Translations under genes and position numbers: made by a program
Notes under the pieces: model-generated
What the model saw: the letters and a program-made list of their open reading frames with translations, nothing else
Told to the model about the DNA's origin: nothing
Databases searched by the model: none
Assembly: GCF_002909485.1 (NCBI RefSeq)
Contig: NZ_PPXG01000001.1
Coordinates: forward strand, 372,001 to 436,000
DNA length: 64,000 nt
Direction: 5' to 3'
Origin: Stutzerimonas stutzeri
GTDB lineage: Bacteria > Pseudomonadota > Gammaproteobacteria > Pseudomonadales > Pseudomonadaceae
In this document: positions 1 through 8,111 of the stretch, piece by piece
How positions within the stretch are numbered: position 1 is the stretch's first letter
How the letters are laid out: every line of letters begins with the position of its first letter

Positions 1-2
1 CG

Positions 3-713
3 CAGGGGCGTGTGCTGCTGGGCTGCCGCCGGCATCGGCAGAGCCTGTCCATCGAGGTATGGGATACCGGGGTAGGTATCGCTTCGGACAAGCTTGAGGA
101 GATCTTTCACGAGTTCAAGCGCGGGGAGGGCGTACGGCCCAACCAGGACCGCGGCCTGGGGCTCGGCCTGGCGATCGTGGAGAAAATCGCGCGCATGCTC
201 GGCCATCGCATTCGGGTTAGCTCGCACCCGGGGCGTGGCTCGTGCTTCGCCATCGACGTGCCGCTGGCCAAGCGTGCACCCAAGGCACGGCCGGAGCCAA
301 GTACGACCGAGCTGGTACTGCAGCGGTTGCAGGGGGCTCGGGTATGGGTGCTGGACAACGATACGGCGATCTGCGCCGGCATGCGCACGCTGCTGGAGGG
401 TTGGGGTTGCAAGGTGATCACGGCGCTGTCCGAGGAGGATCTGGCGCGGCAGGTAGACAACTTCCATGCCGAAGCGGACCTGATGATCGCCGACTATCAC
501 CTGGACAACGGCCACACTGGCATCGACGTGGTTGCCACCGTCAACGCACGACGCGCCAGCCCGTTACCGGCACTGATGATCACCGCCAACTACAGCAACG
601 AACTTAAGCAGCAGGTTCGCGAATTGGGTCATATGCTGATGCACAAGCCGGTGCGGCCGATGAAGCTGAAGACTGCCATGTGCCACATGCTCGAACATGG
701 CAGCGCCGGATAA
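3..713 (+). CDS. Hybrid sensor histidine kinase, C-terminal part (HATPase + receiver), 5' truncated by window
   Basis: The reading frame is open from base 3, so the gene begins before the window. The visible part has the catalytic ATPase boxes of a histidine kinase: G1 (DTGVGIA) and G2 (GLGLGLAIVEKIA). A linker follows, then a receiver domain with the acidic pair after RVWVLDND and the likely phospho-acceptor Asp in LMIADYHLDN. Such proteins autophosphorylate and pass phosphate to their own or another receiver. The end resembles the NahK/ErcS group of Pseudomonas PAS hybrid kinases, but the sensor part is not visible, so the ligand and the exact orthologue remain open. The next gene is convergent, across a repeat. 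Confidence 0.85.
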   Translation, partial: QGRVLLGCRRHRQSLSIEVWDTGVGIASDKLEEIFHEFKRGEGVRPNQDRGLGLGLAIVEKIARMLGHRIRVSSHPGRGSCFAIDVPLAKRAPKARPEPSTTELVLQRLQGARVWVLDNDTAICAGMRTLLEGWGCKVITALSEEDLARQVDNFHAEADLMIADYHLDNGHTGIDVVATVNARRASPLPALMITANYSNELKQQVRELGHMLMHKPVRPMKLKTAMCHMLEHGSAG

Positions 714-744
714 CTATGCGATCCCATACAGACCAGACCACGCA

Positions 745-820
745 ATCGCCCCGAGGTCGGGCCTCCCATAAAGGCACCACGAGCTGCACAAAGCTGTGGG
801 AGGCGCGCCCTCGCGGCGAT
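745..820. repeat. REP-like inverted repeat pair
   Basis: Two copies of a roughly 25-bp GC-rich element face each other, at 745-769 and 796-820. Reading one copy backwards gives the other with few mismatches: atcgcc.cgagg.cg.gcctccca. They lie between two convergent genes, where such elements commonly act as bidirectional transcription stops or mRNA-stabilising hairpins. Confidence 0.6.
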
Positions 821-823
821 GCT

Positions 824-865
824 CTTCAAGCTTCAAGCTTCAAGCTTCACGCTTGCAGCTTCGCG
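824..865. repeat. 7-bp tandem repeat (CTTCAAG), degenerate
   Basis: Three perfect CTTCAAG heptamers (824-844) are followed by three degenerate ones to about 865. The array overlaps the 3' end of yqjG, so that gene's stop codon (847-849) and its last few codons come from repeat sequence. Confidence 0.7.
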
Positions 866-1863
866 CGCTCCCTCGTCCAAATCCCGCGTCCCGGAAGCCG
901 CTCACGGTCATGAGGTCGATCAAATCCAGCAAGCGGGCCCTTCGGCACGATGCCATTGGCGTTGATCTGCCGATGGCTGGCGTAGTAGTGATTCTTGATG
1001 TGAGTGAAATCCACCGTTTCGGCGATTCCGGGCCACTGGTACAGCTCGCGTAGCCAGTTCGACAGGTTCGGATAATCCTCGATGCGACGCAGGTTGCACT
1101 TGAAGTGCCCGTAGTACACCGCATCGAAGCGCACAGCTGTGGTGAACAGGCGCCAATCGGCTTCCGTGAGATATTCGCCAGTCAGATAGCGTTGTTTGCC
1201 AAGACGCCGCTCGACCCAATCGAGCTCGTGAAACAGCTCTTCGAATGCCTCTTCGTAGGCGTCCTGAGTGGTCGCGAATCCGGCGCGATACACCCCGTTG
1301 TTGATTGCCGGGTAAATCCTCGCGTTGAGTGCGTCGATCTCGCCGCGTAGCGGTTCGGGGTAGAAATCCAGCTGCGAGCCGGTCAGCTCGTCGAACGCGC
1401 CGTTGAAAATGCGGATGATCTCGGCGGACTCATTGTTGACGATGCAGTGGCGTTCCCGATCCCACAGGATAGGAACCGTCACGCGGCCAGAGTAGCCCGA
1501 GTCATCGCGGGTGTAGCGTTGATGCAGATATTCAAGGCCGTCCAGCGCGTCGCCGCTGGAGCCGGTGGCCTTGTCGAAGGTCCAGCCGTTCTCCGCCATC
1601 AGCCAGCTGACCACAGACACGTCGATCAGCGTCTCCAGACCTTTGAGCTTGCGGTAGATCAGTGTGCGGTGAGCCCAGGGGCACGCTAGCGCAACGTACA
1701 GGTGATAGCGCCCGGGCTCGGCCGGATAGCCGGCCTTGCCGCCGGGCCCCGGCGAGCCGTCCCGGGTGATCCAGTTGTGGCGCTTGGAGTGTTCGCGTTC
1801 GAACCTGCCATCTCTGCTTGAATACCAGCGGTCGTGCCACTGGCCATCGATAAGTAATCCCAT
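847..1863 (-). CDS. yqjG: Glutathionyl-hydroquinone reductase (YqjG/PcpF-type GST)
   Basis: This cytoplasmic Xi-class glutathione transferase reduces glutathionyl-hydroquinones with glutathione. The N-terminal thioredoxin-like half carries the family's active-site CPWAH motif, with Cys61 as the expected nucleophile (Cys63 in E. coli YqjG). An all-helical C-terminal half follows. The length of 338 aa is close to the family norm of about 330. The ATG at 1863 has an AGGAGG ribosome-binding site. The last dozen residues look unlike the family because they are encoded in a heptamer repeat. Convergent with the sensor kinase gene; apparently monocistronic. Confidence 0.93.
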   Translation of the reverse strand: MGLLIDGQWHDRWYSSRDGRFEREHSKRHNWITRDGSPGPGGKAGYPAEPGRYHLYVALACPWAHRTLIYRKLKGLETLIDVSVVSWLMAENGWTFDKATGSSGDALDGLEYLHQRYTRDDSGYSGRVTVPILWDRERHCIVNNESAEIIRIFNGAFDELTGSQLDFYPEPLRGEIDALNARIYPAINNGVYRAGFATTQDAYEEAFEELFHELDWVERRLGKQRYLTGEYLTEADWRLFTTAVRFDAVYYGHFKCNLRRIEDYPNLSNWLRELYQWPGIAETVDFTHIKNHYYASHRQINANGIVPKGPLAGFDRPHDRERLPGRGIWTRERAKLQA

Positions 1864-1947
1864 TTTGTCCTCCTGTTACAGCATAGGAGGGCAGTCTAGG
1901 AAGCATCGTTCGATTGATGTGACCGAATGGCGGGTTAATCCTATCGC

Positions 1948-2931
1948 TTAAATTGATGAATGGCGGGCCTGCCAGAAACGTTGCGCTTGCTCGAAAGCCG
2001 CGTCCCGCGTCTCGCCAAGACCTCGCATGGCAAGGGCCATGGTGGCGATCACGGCGAGTTCACCGTACGCATCTTCCTGCTCGCCTGCCCAGACTGCGAG
2101 CAGCTGCTGCGGGTCGAGCAGTGCGGGCTTTACGTGGCGCCGCTCGGACAGCGCGGGCCATTCCTCGTCCCATGGCGTACCGCCAGTGGTGCCATAGAGG
2201 TGGGAGATGTTGTCCGGGTTCATCTCGATCTCGCCGCCTTCGCCTTTGATGACGATGGCATGGTCGCCGAGCAAGGTGCTGGCCTGGCGGTGCGTATCCT
2301 GATAACCCGGATGAAAGATGCTCTGCAGACCGCAGCGGGCGCCGAGTGGGTTGAGCAGGCGCGCCAGTGAGTGAACCGGTGAGCGCAGGCCGAGCAGGTT
2401 GCGCATGTCGATCATGCGCTGCAACACCGGCATCCATGCGCCCAGCGGAATGAACGCGAGATTGTGCTGGTCCAGAGCGGCGCCTACCTGCTGCCAGCCG
2501 CCGCAGTGGTGGATGCCGAGCAGCGCCAGTTGCTGTTCGGTGTAGATGCGACCGGCAGTGTGCGCACCACCGCCGTGCAGCAGGATGCGCACGCCGTTGT
2601 TGGCGAGGCATTTGGCTGCAAGCAGATACCAAGGCAGATGGCGCTTCTTGCCGGCATAGCTCGGCCAGTCGAGGTCGACAGCGATAGCCGGCGCCTGCGC
2701 GCGCTCGCGTACGGCCTCGGTGAAGCCGGCCAACTCTTCGGCACTTTCTTCCTTGTGGCGCAGCAGCATGAGGAAGGCGCCGAGCTGAGCGTCTTCGACT
2801 TTGCCGTCGAGCAGCATGCCCATTGCTTCGCGAGCTTCCTCACGGGTCAGGTCGCGGGCGCCACGCTTGCCCTTGCCGAGGACACGCACGAAGGCGGCGA
2901 AAGGATGTTCTGCTGGGGTTTCGATGTTCAT
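1948..2931 (-). CDS. ybiB: YbiB, glycosyltransferase/anthranilate phosphoribosyltransferase-fold protein
   Basis: 327 aa, with the TrpD-like two-domain fold: a helical N-terminal domain (about residues 1-85) and an alpha/beta glycosyltransferase domain. YbiB proteins bind nucleic acid in E. coli, and no TrpD activity is expected. The start is the ATG at 2931 (MNIETPAEHPF), because it overlaps the tusE stop as ATGA; a longer frame upstream is only tusE read out of phase. As the last gene of the tusDCBE operon it may have a tRNA/RNA-linked role, which is inference from position. Confidence 0.85.
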   Translation of the reverse strand: MNIETPAEHPFAAFVRVLGKGKRGARDLTREEAREAMGMLLDGKVEDAQLGAFLMLLRHKEESAEELAGFTEAVRERAQAPAIAVDLDWPSYAGKKRHLPWYLLAAKCLANNGVRILLHGGGAHTAGRIYTEQQLALLGIHHCGGWQQVGAALDQHNLAFIPLGAWMPVLQRMIDMRNLLGLRSPVHSLARLLNPLGARCGLQSIFHPGYQDTHRQASTLLGDHAIVIKGEGGEIEMNPDNISHLYGTTGGTPWDEEWPALSERRHVKPALLDPQQLLAVWAGEQEDAYGELAVIATMALAMRGLGETRDAAFEQAQRFWQARHSSI

Positions 2932-3260
2932 AGGCAATTGCTCGGTTTCGGCAGCCCGGCCAGCTTGGCGGCCAGTTTGGCGGGGGTGCCTTTGAACAGG
3001 CGGTTGAGGTGCAGGCTGTTGCCTTTCTCCGCGCCGAGCTTGAGCGCGGTGTACTTGATCAACGGGCGCGTGGCCGGCGATAGCTGAAATTCTGCATAGA
3101 ACTCGCGCAGCAGCCACAGGATTTCCCAGTGATCGGCTTCCAGTGCCAAGTCTTCACGGTCTGCCAGCGCTTCGGCAACGGGTTCGCTCCAGTCAGCCAG
3201 ATCGACCAGAAAGCCGTCCTTGTCCAGCGCGATCTCGCGCCCTTCGACTAACAGGCTCAT
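2928..3260 (-). CDS. tusE: Sulfurtransferase TusE/DsrC
   Basis: 110 aa, DsrC family. It accepts sulfur from the TusBCD complex and passes it to MnmA for 2-thiolation of the tRNA wobble uridine. The conserved penultimate cysteine (Cys109, in the NCL tail) that carries the persulfide is present. The start at 3260 overlaps the tusB stop by four bases, and the stop overlaps ybiB. All neighbours are Tus components, so the assignment is secure. Confidence 0.93.
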   Translation of the reverse strand: MSLLVEGREIALDKDGFLVDLADWSEPVAEALADREDLALEADHWEILWLLREFYAEFQLSPATRPLIKYTALKLGAEKGNSLHLNRLFKGTPAKLAAKLAGLPKPSNCL

Positions 3261-3559
3261 AGCCAGCTGTTGACCCGCTGGTAGCGGCAGGTCAGTTCGA
3301 CGAAACCGGCATAGTTCAGCAATTGCACACGAGCGGGCAGGGCATCGAGCGCACGGGCCTGCACGTCTTCTTCAAGTGCGAACAGCGCGACCTGCTCAGG
3401 CAGTTGCTCCAGCTCGGTCGCGGGTTTAGTTCCGGCCGTCAGGGCGTAGGTTGCGTCGCCGGTCAGCAGCAGCGCGTCGGTGTCACCTAGCAGCGGCAGA
3501 CAGCTGCTGAAGCGGCCGTCGCTGAAGGGCGAATGGGAAAGCATATGCAAAGTGGCCAT
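3257..3559 (-). CDS. tusB: Sulfur relay protein TusB/DsrH
   Basis: 100 aa, DsrH-like. It is a small alpha/beta subunit of the TusBCD sulfur-relay heterohexamer in the cytoplasm. The opening MATLHMLSHSPF is typical of the family. It shares one base with the tusC stop and overlaps tusE at its other end, indicating translational coupling inside tusD-C-B-E-ybiB. Confidence 0.9.
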   Translation of the reverse strand: MATLHMLSHSPFSDGRFSSCLPLLGDTDALLLTGDATYALTAGTKPATELEQLPEQVALFALEEDVQARALDALPARVQLLNYAGFVELTCRYQRVNSWL

Positions 3560-3918
3560 CAGATCGTGATCACATAGTCATAGCGGTTGATCAGGGTGCT
3601 CAGGTCGGTGTCGTCGAGGATTTCGACTGGCAGCGCCAGAGAGGATTCATCCAGGTTGCGCTCGGCCAGGCTGCGGCGAGCGAGGAACAGCGCGTCGACA
3701 CCGAACAGCGGCAGTGCCTGTAGATTCGCGGTCAGGTCCTTTTGCTCGAGCGCCGCTGCCTGTTGTGCGGCGGCAAGCTGAAATACGCCGTCATCGAGAA
3801 ACAGCAGCCCCAGCGGCAACTCGAAGGCGCCTCCGGCCAGCACGATGTCCAATGCCTCGCGGGCCGAGGGGCCGGACCAGGGCGCCTGGCGACTGATGAT
3901 CAGCATGGATCGGGCCAT
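3559..3918 (-). CDS. tusC: Sulfur relay protein TusC/DsrF
   Basis: 119 aa, DsrF-like subunit of TusBCD. The start MARSMLIISRQAPWSG and the length match the family. TusC lacks the catalytic cysteine and acts structurally beside TusD. Start and stop touch tusD and tusB by one base each, so the operon is tightly coupled. Confidence 0.9.
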   Translation of the reverse strand: MARSMLIISRQAPWSGPSAREALDIVLAGGAFELPLGLLFLDDGVFQLAAAQQAAALEQKDLTANLQALPLFGVDALFLARRSLAERNLDESSLALPVEILDDTDLSTLINRYDYVITI

Positions 3919-4310
3919 CAGTGACCTCCAAAACAGACGAGACGGTCGGCATGCTGCGCCGCCTCATGCAGCTGGCCCAGCCCGGAAAGCTCCCAGCCAG
4001 CCGCAAGGTTCGCCGCCGGGCGTTGATAACGCTGTGCTTCGCCGGTATCCAGTACGCCCCGGCGCAAGCCGGCGGCGATGCAGACCACGCCATCCAATTG
4101 GTTGTTCGTGACGAAGTGGCTCCATTCGGCGGCTACGTTCAGTTCATCCTGTGCCGCCACGACGTTCGCCGAGGCGCTGTGCACGCCGTCCTGATAGAAG
4201 AACAAACGGCTGATCTCGTGACCGCCAGCCAGCGCGGCTTCGGCGAAGCGCAGCGCTCTTCGCGCGGCGGGCGAGTGGGGCGGGGCGAACAGGGCGATTA
4301 CGAATTTCAT
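3918..4310 (-). CDS. tusD: Sulfurtransferase TusD/DsrE
   Basis: 130 aa, DsrE family. It receives persulfide sulfur (from TusA in E. coli) on a conserved cysteine and transfers it to TusE. The likely catalytic residue is Cys77 in the context GVVCIAAGLRRGV (Cys78 in E. coli TusD). It is the first gene of the tus operon. The 233 bp between its start and the divergent MFS gene must hold both promoters; I could not single out a convincing -10/-35 there. Confidence 0.93.
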   Translation of the reverse strand: MKFVIALFAPPHSPAARRALRFAEAALAGGHEISRLFFYQDGVHSASANVVAAQDELNVAAEWSHFVTNNQLDGVVCIAAGLRRGVLDTGEAQRYQRPAANLAAGWELSGLGQLHEAAQHADRLVCFGGH

Positions 4311-4543
4311 CGGGGCACCATTGCGAAACAGTCGACATGATACGCGAGCCGCGCGGATGGAGAATCCATCGTCGTCTATTCAAGCGTTCGTCGGTCGGCG
4401 AAGGTCTGCGACGGTGTTGGAGCTCAACGGTAGACTGAGGCGCAGCGCGCCGGCCGATTTGGCCAGCATTGCCCGCGTCTTCGCCACTCCGGTAGATTGG
4501 CCGGCTTTCTGCCCGTTACCGGGCTTGGTCGTATGGATATCCC

Positions 4544-5812
4544 ATGTCTGCTTCCGACGCTTGCGCGTTGCCTGATTCCGTTTACCGTCAGCCTGGCTTC
4601 CTGCCTTTTCTGATCAGTCGCGTACTGGCCATGTTCGCTGTTCAGATTCTTGCCGTCGTGGTGGCGTGGCAGGTGTATGACATGACCGGCGATCCGCTGT
4701 CACTGGCCTACGTCGGCCTGGCGCAATTCGTGCCTATGTTTCTGCTGCTGATGCCGGCTGGCGACATGATCGACCGCTATGATCGCAAGCGCATCCTCGC
4801 GTTGAGCTGGGGGCTCGAAGCGATCTGTGCGGCGGCTTTGCTGTACCTGTCGCTTACCAGCGCCGCGGTGGCAGGTTTTTACCTCGTGCTGGTTTTCTAC
4901 GGCTGCGCCCGTGCCTTTACCGCGCCGGCATTGTCGAGCCTTTTGCCGCAAATCGTGCCCCGTGAACGTCTCGCCGCTGCAATTGCTGCCAACAGTATGA
5001 TCGTGCGCGGTTCGACCATTGCCGGGCCGGTGTTCGGCGGCGGTTTGTACGCGCTGGGTGGTGGCGGACTGACCTATGGAGCTTGCCTGGTGTTCTTTCT
5101 TGCCGCCATTGCATTGCTGCAGCGCGTGCCGGTGCGCTATGGCGAGGCTATGCAGGCACTTGAAGCCACGGCGTGGCAGCGTTTTACGGCAGGAATTCGC
5201 TTCATTCGTTCGAGGCCGATCATCCTCGGGACCATCTCGCTGGACCTGTTCGCTGTCTTGCTCGGCGGTGTGGTGGCGCTGTTGCCGATTTACGCCAAGG
5301 AAGTGCTGGAAGTGGGGCCCACCGGCCTAGGCGCACTGCGCAGTGCCATGGCTCTGGGCGAGGTGATGGTCGGCTTCTACCTGAGCACACGACCGTTCAA
5401 CCGCCGTGTCGGTATGACCATGTTCATCGCGGTGGCGATCTTCGGGATCGCCAATCTGGTCTTTGCGCTGTCCAGCCTATTCTGGCTTTCGTTCGCGGCT
5501 CTGTTCATTGCCGGTGGCGCGGACATGGTCAGCATGTACATTCGCTCGTCGCTGATCCAGTTCTCTACACCCGATGCCATGCGCGGTCGAGTCAACGCCG
5601 TGAACATGCTATTCATTGGCTCGTCCAACGAGCTCGGTGAATTCCGTGCGGGCTTCAGCGCATCCTGGTTCGGGGCGGTCCCGGCGGCGCTGTTGGGTTG
5701 CTTCTGCACACTTGCAGTTACCGGGGGCTGGATGCTCGGCTTCAAGAGCTTGCGGCAGGTGGATCGCTTCGAGGACGCGGCACCACGAGCCCAGGCGGGG
5801 CGGGGCGACTGA
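4544..5812 (+). CDS. MFS transporter, EntS-like
   Basis: 422 aa inner-membrane transporter with about 12 predicted membrane segments. The MFS loop motif between TM2 and TM3 is seen as GDMIDRYDRKR. Overall it resembles the EntS/YfiS branch of exporters, which act on siderophores or drugs, but no substrate can be read from the sequence. The ATG at 4544 is used because it is the first in frame and precedes the first hydrophobic segment. Divergent from tusD; convergent with yccA across a terminator. Confidence 0.85.
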   Translation: MSASDACALPDSVYRQPGFLPFLISRVLAMFAVQILAVVVAWQVYDMTGDPLSLAYVGLAQFVPMFLLLMPAGDMIDRYDRKRILALSWGLEAICAAALLYLSLTSAAVAGFYLVLVFYGCARAFTAPALSSLLPQIVPRERLAAAIAANSMIVRGSTIAGPVFGGGLYALGGGGLTYGACLVFFLAAIALLQRVPVRYGEAMQALEATAWQRFTAGIRFIRSRPIILGTISLDLFAVLLGGVVALLPIYAKEVLEVGPTGLGALRSAMALGEVMVGFYLSTRPFNRRVGMTMFIAVAIFGIANLVFALSSLFWLSFAALFIAGGADMVSMYIRSSLIQFSTPDAMRGRVNAVNMLFIGSSNELGEFRAGFSASWFGAVPAALLGCFCTLAVTGGWMLGFKSLRQVDRFEDAAPRAQAGRGD

Positions 5813-5855
5813 CTGCTACAAAGCTGTTGCCGATGTGTGGGCTGCCTAAACGAAA

Positions 5856-5888
5856 ACACCCTGCGAGAGCATGGCTTTCGCAGGGTGT
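5856..5888 (-). terminator. Rho-independent terminator of yccA
   Basis: A perfect 11-bp stem (5856-5866 with 5878-5888, ACACCCTGCGA arms) is followed on the minus strand by TTTTCG. It lies 37 bases beyond the yccA stop, in the convergent gap with the MFS gene. Confidence 0.85.
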
Positions 5889-5924
5889 CGGGGAGCCCGC
5901 CGAAGCAGATTCGTCAAAGGTTTA

Positions 5925-6593
5925 TCAGTCGTCGCCACCGAAGATGCCGAGAAGCTGCAGCAAACTGATGAACAGGTTGTACAGCGAAACGAACAGGCCA
6001 ATGGTGGCCATGATGTAGTTACGCTCGCCGCCATGGATGATGGCGCTGGTCTGGAACAGAATGCAGGCCGATGAGAACAGCACGAAGCCCGCGCTGATCG
6101 CCAGTTGCAGCCCGGTGATCTGGAAGAAGAAGCCCGCCAGCATGGCGCCGATCAACACGAAGAAGCCCGCGGTGATAAAGCCGCTGAGGAAGCTCATGTC
6201 CTTGCGGGTGATCAGTACGTAGGCCGAGAGGCCGAAGAACACCAGGGCGGTCATCGAGAGCGCCGAGCTGATCAGCTCGCCACCATTGGCCAAGCCCAGA
6301 TACATGTTGAGGATCGGGCCGAGGGTGTAGCCCATGAAACCGGTCAGGGCGAAAGTGGAAACCAGGCCCCAGACCGAGTTGCGCAGCTTGGCGGTGAGGA
6401 AGAAGAGGCCGTAGAAACCGATCAGCACCACGAAGATGTTCGGGTAGGCGGCATTGGCCTGCATGGCCATGTAGGCAACCAGACCGCTGAACGCAAGGGT
6501 CATGGCCAAGAGTCCGTAGGTGTTGCGCAGAACCTTGCTGACCTCCCGCTGTTCGACCTGCGTGTGGCTAAGCGCGTATTCGTGTTCGTGCAT
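5925..6593 (-). CDS. yccA: Bax inhibitor-1/YccA family membrane protein
   Basis: 222 aa with about seven hydrophobic segments and a short charged N-terminus, typical of the BI-1/YccA (TMBIM) family. E. coli YccA is an FtsH substrate and modulates that protease at the inner membrane; the same is likely here by homology. Single gene with its own terminator. Its start lies about 130 bp from a divergent tRNA-Ser. Confidence 0.92.
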   Translation of the reverse strand: MHEHEYALSHTQVEQREVSKVLRNTYGLLAMTLAFSGLVAYMAMQANAAYPNIFVVLIGFYGLFFLTAKLRNSVWGLVSTFALTGFMGYTLGPILNMYLGLANGGELISSALSMTALVFFGLSAYVLITRKDMSFLSGFITAGFFVLIGAMLAGFFFQITGLQLAISAGFVLFSSACILFQTSAIIHGGERNYIMATIGLFVSLYNLFISLLQLLGIFGGDD

Positions 6594-6677
6594 GGCGACA
6601 CTCCTTGGATGAATTCAAGCCTGAGACGATTTGTCCCGGATCATAGCAGAGGCAAGCGAGATGCCTAGCATCAGTGT

Positions 6678-6705
6678 TTGACAGTGTATTTCTATCCGGT
6701 AATAT
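6678..6705 (+). promoter_or_regulatory. Sigma-70 promoter of tRNA-Ser
   Basis: A consensus -35 TTGACA (6678-6683) and -10 TAATAT (6700-6705) with 16-bp spacing end 16 bases before the mature tRNA 5' end. A GC-rich stretch (GCGCCCGC) follows the -10, as is usual for stable-RNA discriminators. Confidence 0.8.
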
Positions 6706-6721
6706 TGCGCCCGCTTTATCC

Positions 6722-6811
6722 GGAAGTGTGGCCGAGTGGTTGAAGGCAGCGGTCTTGAAAACCGCCGAAGGGGAGACTCTTCCCAGAGTTCGAATCTCTG
6801 CGCTTCCGCCA
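6722..6811 (+). tRNA. tRNA-Ser (anticodon TGA)
   Basis: A 90-nt class II tRNA. The acceptor stem GGAAGTG pairs with CGCTTCC, G is at the discriminator, and CCA is encoded. The D-loop has GTGGCCGAGTGG, the anticodon loop is CTTGAAA giving TGA, the variable arm is long, and the T-arm is GTTCGAATC. All of this fits serine. Confidence 0.97.
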
Positions 6812-6820
6812 TCTGAAAAC

Positions 6821-6849
6821 CTGAAGGCCCCGTATTCCGGGGCCTTCAG
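6821..6849 (+). terminator. Terminator after tRNA-Ser
   Basis: A perfect 12-bp stem, CTGAAGGCCCCG (6821-6832) with CGGGGCCTTCAG (6838-6849), has a 5-nt loop and begins nine bases after CCA. The T-tail is short (GTTTC). The following stretch to 7143 (about 295 bp) shows no gene that I can support. Confidence 0.8.
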
Positions 6850-7143
6850 CGTTTCTGCGGTATGGAAAAGTGGTGTAAATATTCCCCTGTTGTTTCCCGT
6901 GCTCTCACGAGTGCCGGAATCTCGAGGGTGGGATGCCATGGCATTCGTTCTGCAGTGGTCGCCACATAGCTTCGTCGGCGACGCGCCAATAGGCGCGATT
7001 ATGGTGCGCTGGTCCCCGCTGGCTTTACATTGGCTGACGCTCAGATGAGATCGCTCCAGGCTGTGGGGGAGTTGGCAGTTGCCGAGGTGGCGATACGCCA
7101 GCTGCCTGCTAGAATGCGGCGCCTGACAAATGGAGTTGTCACC

Positions 7144-7416
7144 ATGAAACGTTTCAGGCAACCGGAAGCCTTCGCATTGATTCAGCAGCACTTCGAGCCA
7201 TTGGTGTTCAGTGCCCGCATGGATTCACCGTCCACCGTACGCATAATGCTCATCGATGAAGCGACTGGCGAGTCGCTATTGCTGACCGGCCTGCCGTGTC
7301 GCATATCCCTTTCCCGCGCCGAGATCGCTGGCTTGATCAGCGCCATTGATCTGGATGCCGCAGCCCTCAGACCCGCCCTGCTAAGCAACCTCAAACGCCC
7401 TCGCTTGTTGGGTTAA
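7144..7416 (+). CDS. Small DUF1652-like protein
   Basis: 90 aa. The pattern of two beta-strands followed by a helix (STVRIMLIDEATGESLLLTGLP ... RAEIAGLISAI) resembles DUF1652 proteins, which are common and uncharacterised in Pseudomonas. The start at 7144 follows GGAG at about nine bases; an upstream in-frame ATG at 7030 lacks such a site. The 3' end overlaps the convergent tetR gene by 26 bases. No function can be assigned. Confidence 0.6.
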   Translation: MKRFRQPEAFALIQQHFEPLVFSARMDSPSTVRIMLIDEATGESLLLTGLPCRISLSRAEIAGLISAIDLDAAALRPALLSNLKRPRLLG

Positions 7417-8047
7417 TCGGTAGGGTGGCGTCGATATGCATTGTCGTCACCAGTGAAAGTAGATTGCTTGCCATCAAGGGCGCTTGCTCTCTGAGCGAAA
7501 ACAGCTTGGGCGACAACAGCCAGGTGTGGGTGATGCCCATCAGGCTCGAATAGAGCAGCAGCGCTAACGCGCGTGGCGCCTGGCAGTGCTGGATGACTTG
7601 TTCTTGCTGCCCCAATTCGATCAGCTCCTCAAGCAGCTGGACCATGTCCCGAGTCAACTTGCGCTCACGTTTGAGCGTGCTGGCCATCTGTGCCGTGAGT
7701 TCGGTCTTGTTCAGCAGAATCTCGAAAGACTGGCGATACCAACAGTCGTCCAGGAGTAAGCGAAACCACTCATTGACGAAATGCCCAAGGGCGGCAGCTG
7801 GCTTCCCGGCAAGTTCGCGGCTGCGCTCGATCAGTCGTTCCAAGGGTTCTTGAGAAACGGTTAGCACCGCTTGGTACAGCTCGTCCTTGCTTTTGAAATG
7901 CCAGTAGATGGGGCCGCGGCTGAAGCCGGCGGCTTCGGCGATCATCGCCAAGGTGGTATTGGAGTAGCCATTGCGGCTGAACAGCTCAAGTGCCGCGGCG
8001 ATTACCTTTAGGCGGGTCTGTTCAGCGTCTTCTTTGGTACGGCGCAT
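7391..8047 (-). CDS. TetR/AcrR-family transcriptional regulator
   Basis: 218 aa. The N-terminal helix-turn-helix (about residues 10-57, ending GFSRGPIYWHFKSKDELY) is classic TetR, closest in feel to AcrR/TtgR-type regulators. The C-terminal ligand domain is all helical. The start at 8047 is the ATG of MRRTKEDAEQ; the longer frame upstream is out-of-phase binding-protein sequence. It is last in the glnT - binding-protein - tetR unit, with a 64-bp gap. Autoregulation through the palindrome at 10623-10642 is likely but inferred. The inducer is unknown. Confidence 0.88.
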   Translation of the reverse strand: MRRTKEDAEQTRLKVIAAALELFSRNGYSNTTLAMIAEAAGFSRGPIYWHFKSKDELYQAVLTVSQEPLERLIERSRELAGKPAAALGHFVNEWFRLLLDDCWYRQSFEILLNKTELTAQMASTLKRERKLTRDMVQLLEELIELGQQEQVIQHCQAPRALALLLYSSLMGITHTWLLSPKLFSLREQAPLMASNLLSLVTTMHIDATLPINPTSEGV

Positions 8048-8111
8048 GGGGCTCCTCGAAATGCGCAGCGGCCACGCAGCGTGCCGTTGCCGGACGCTGC
8101 GTGGCAAGGCT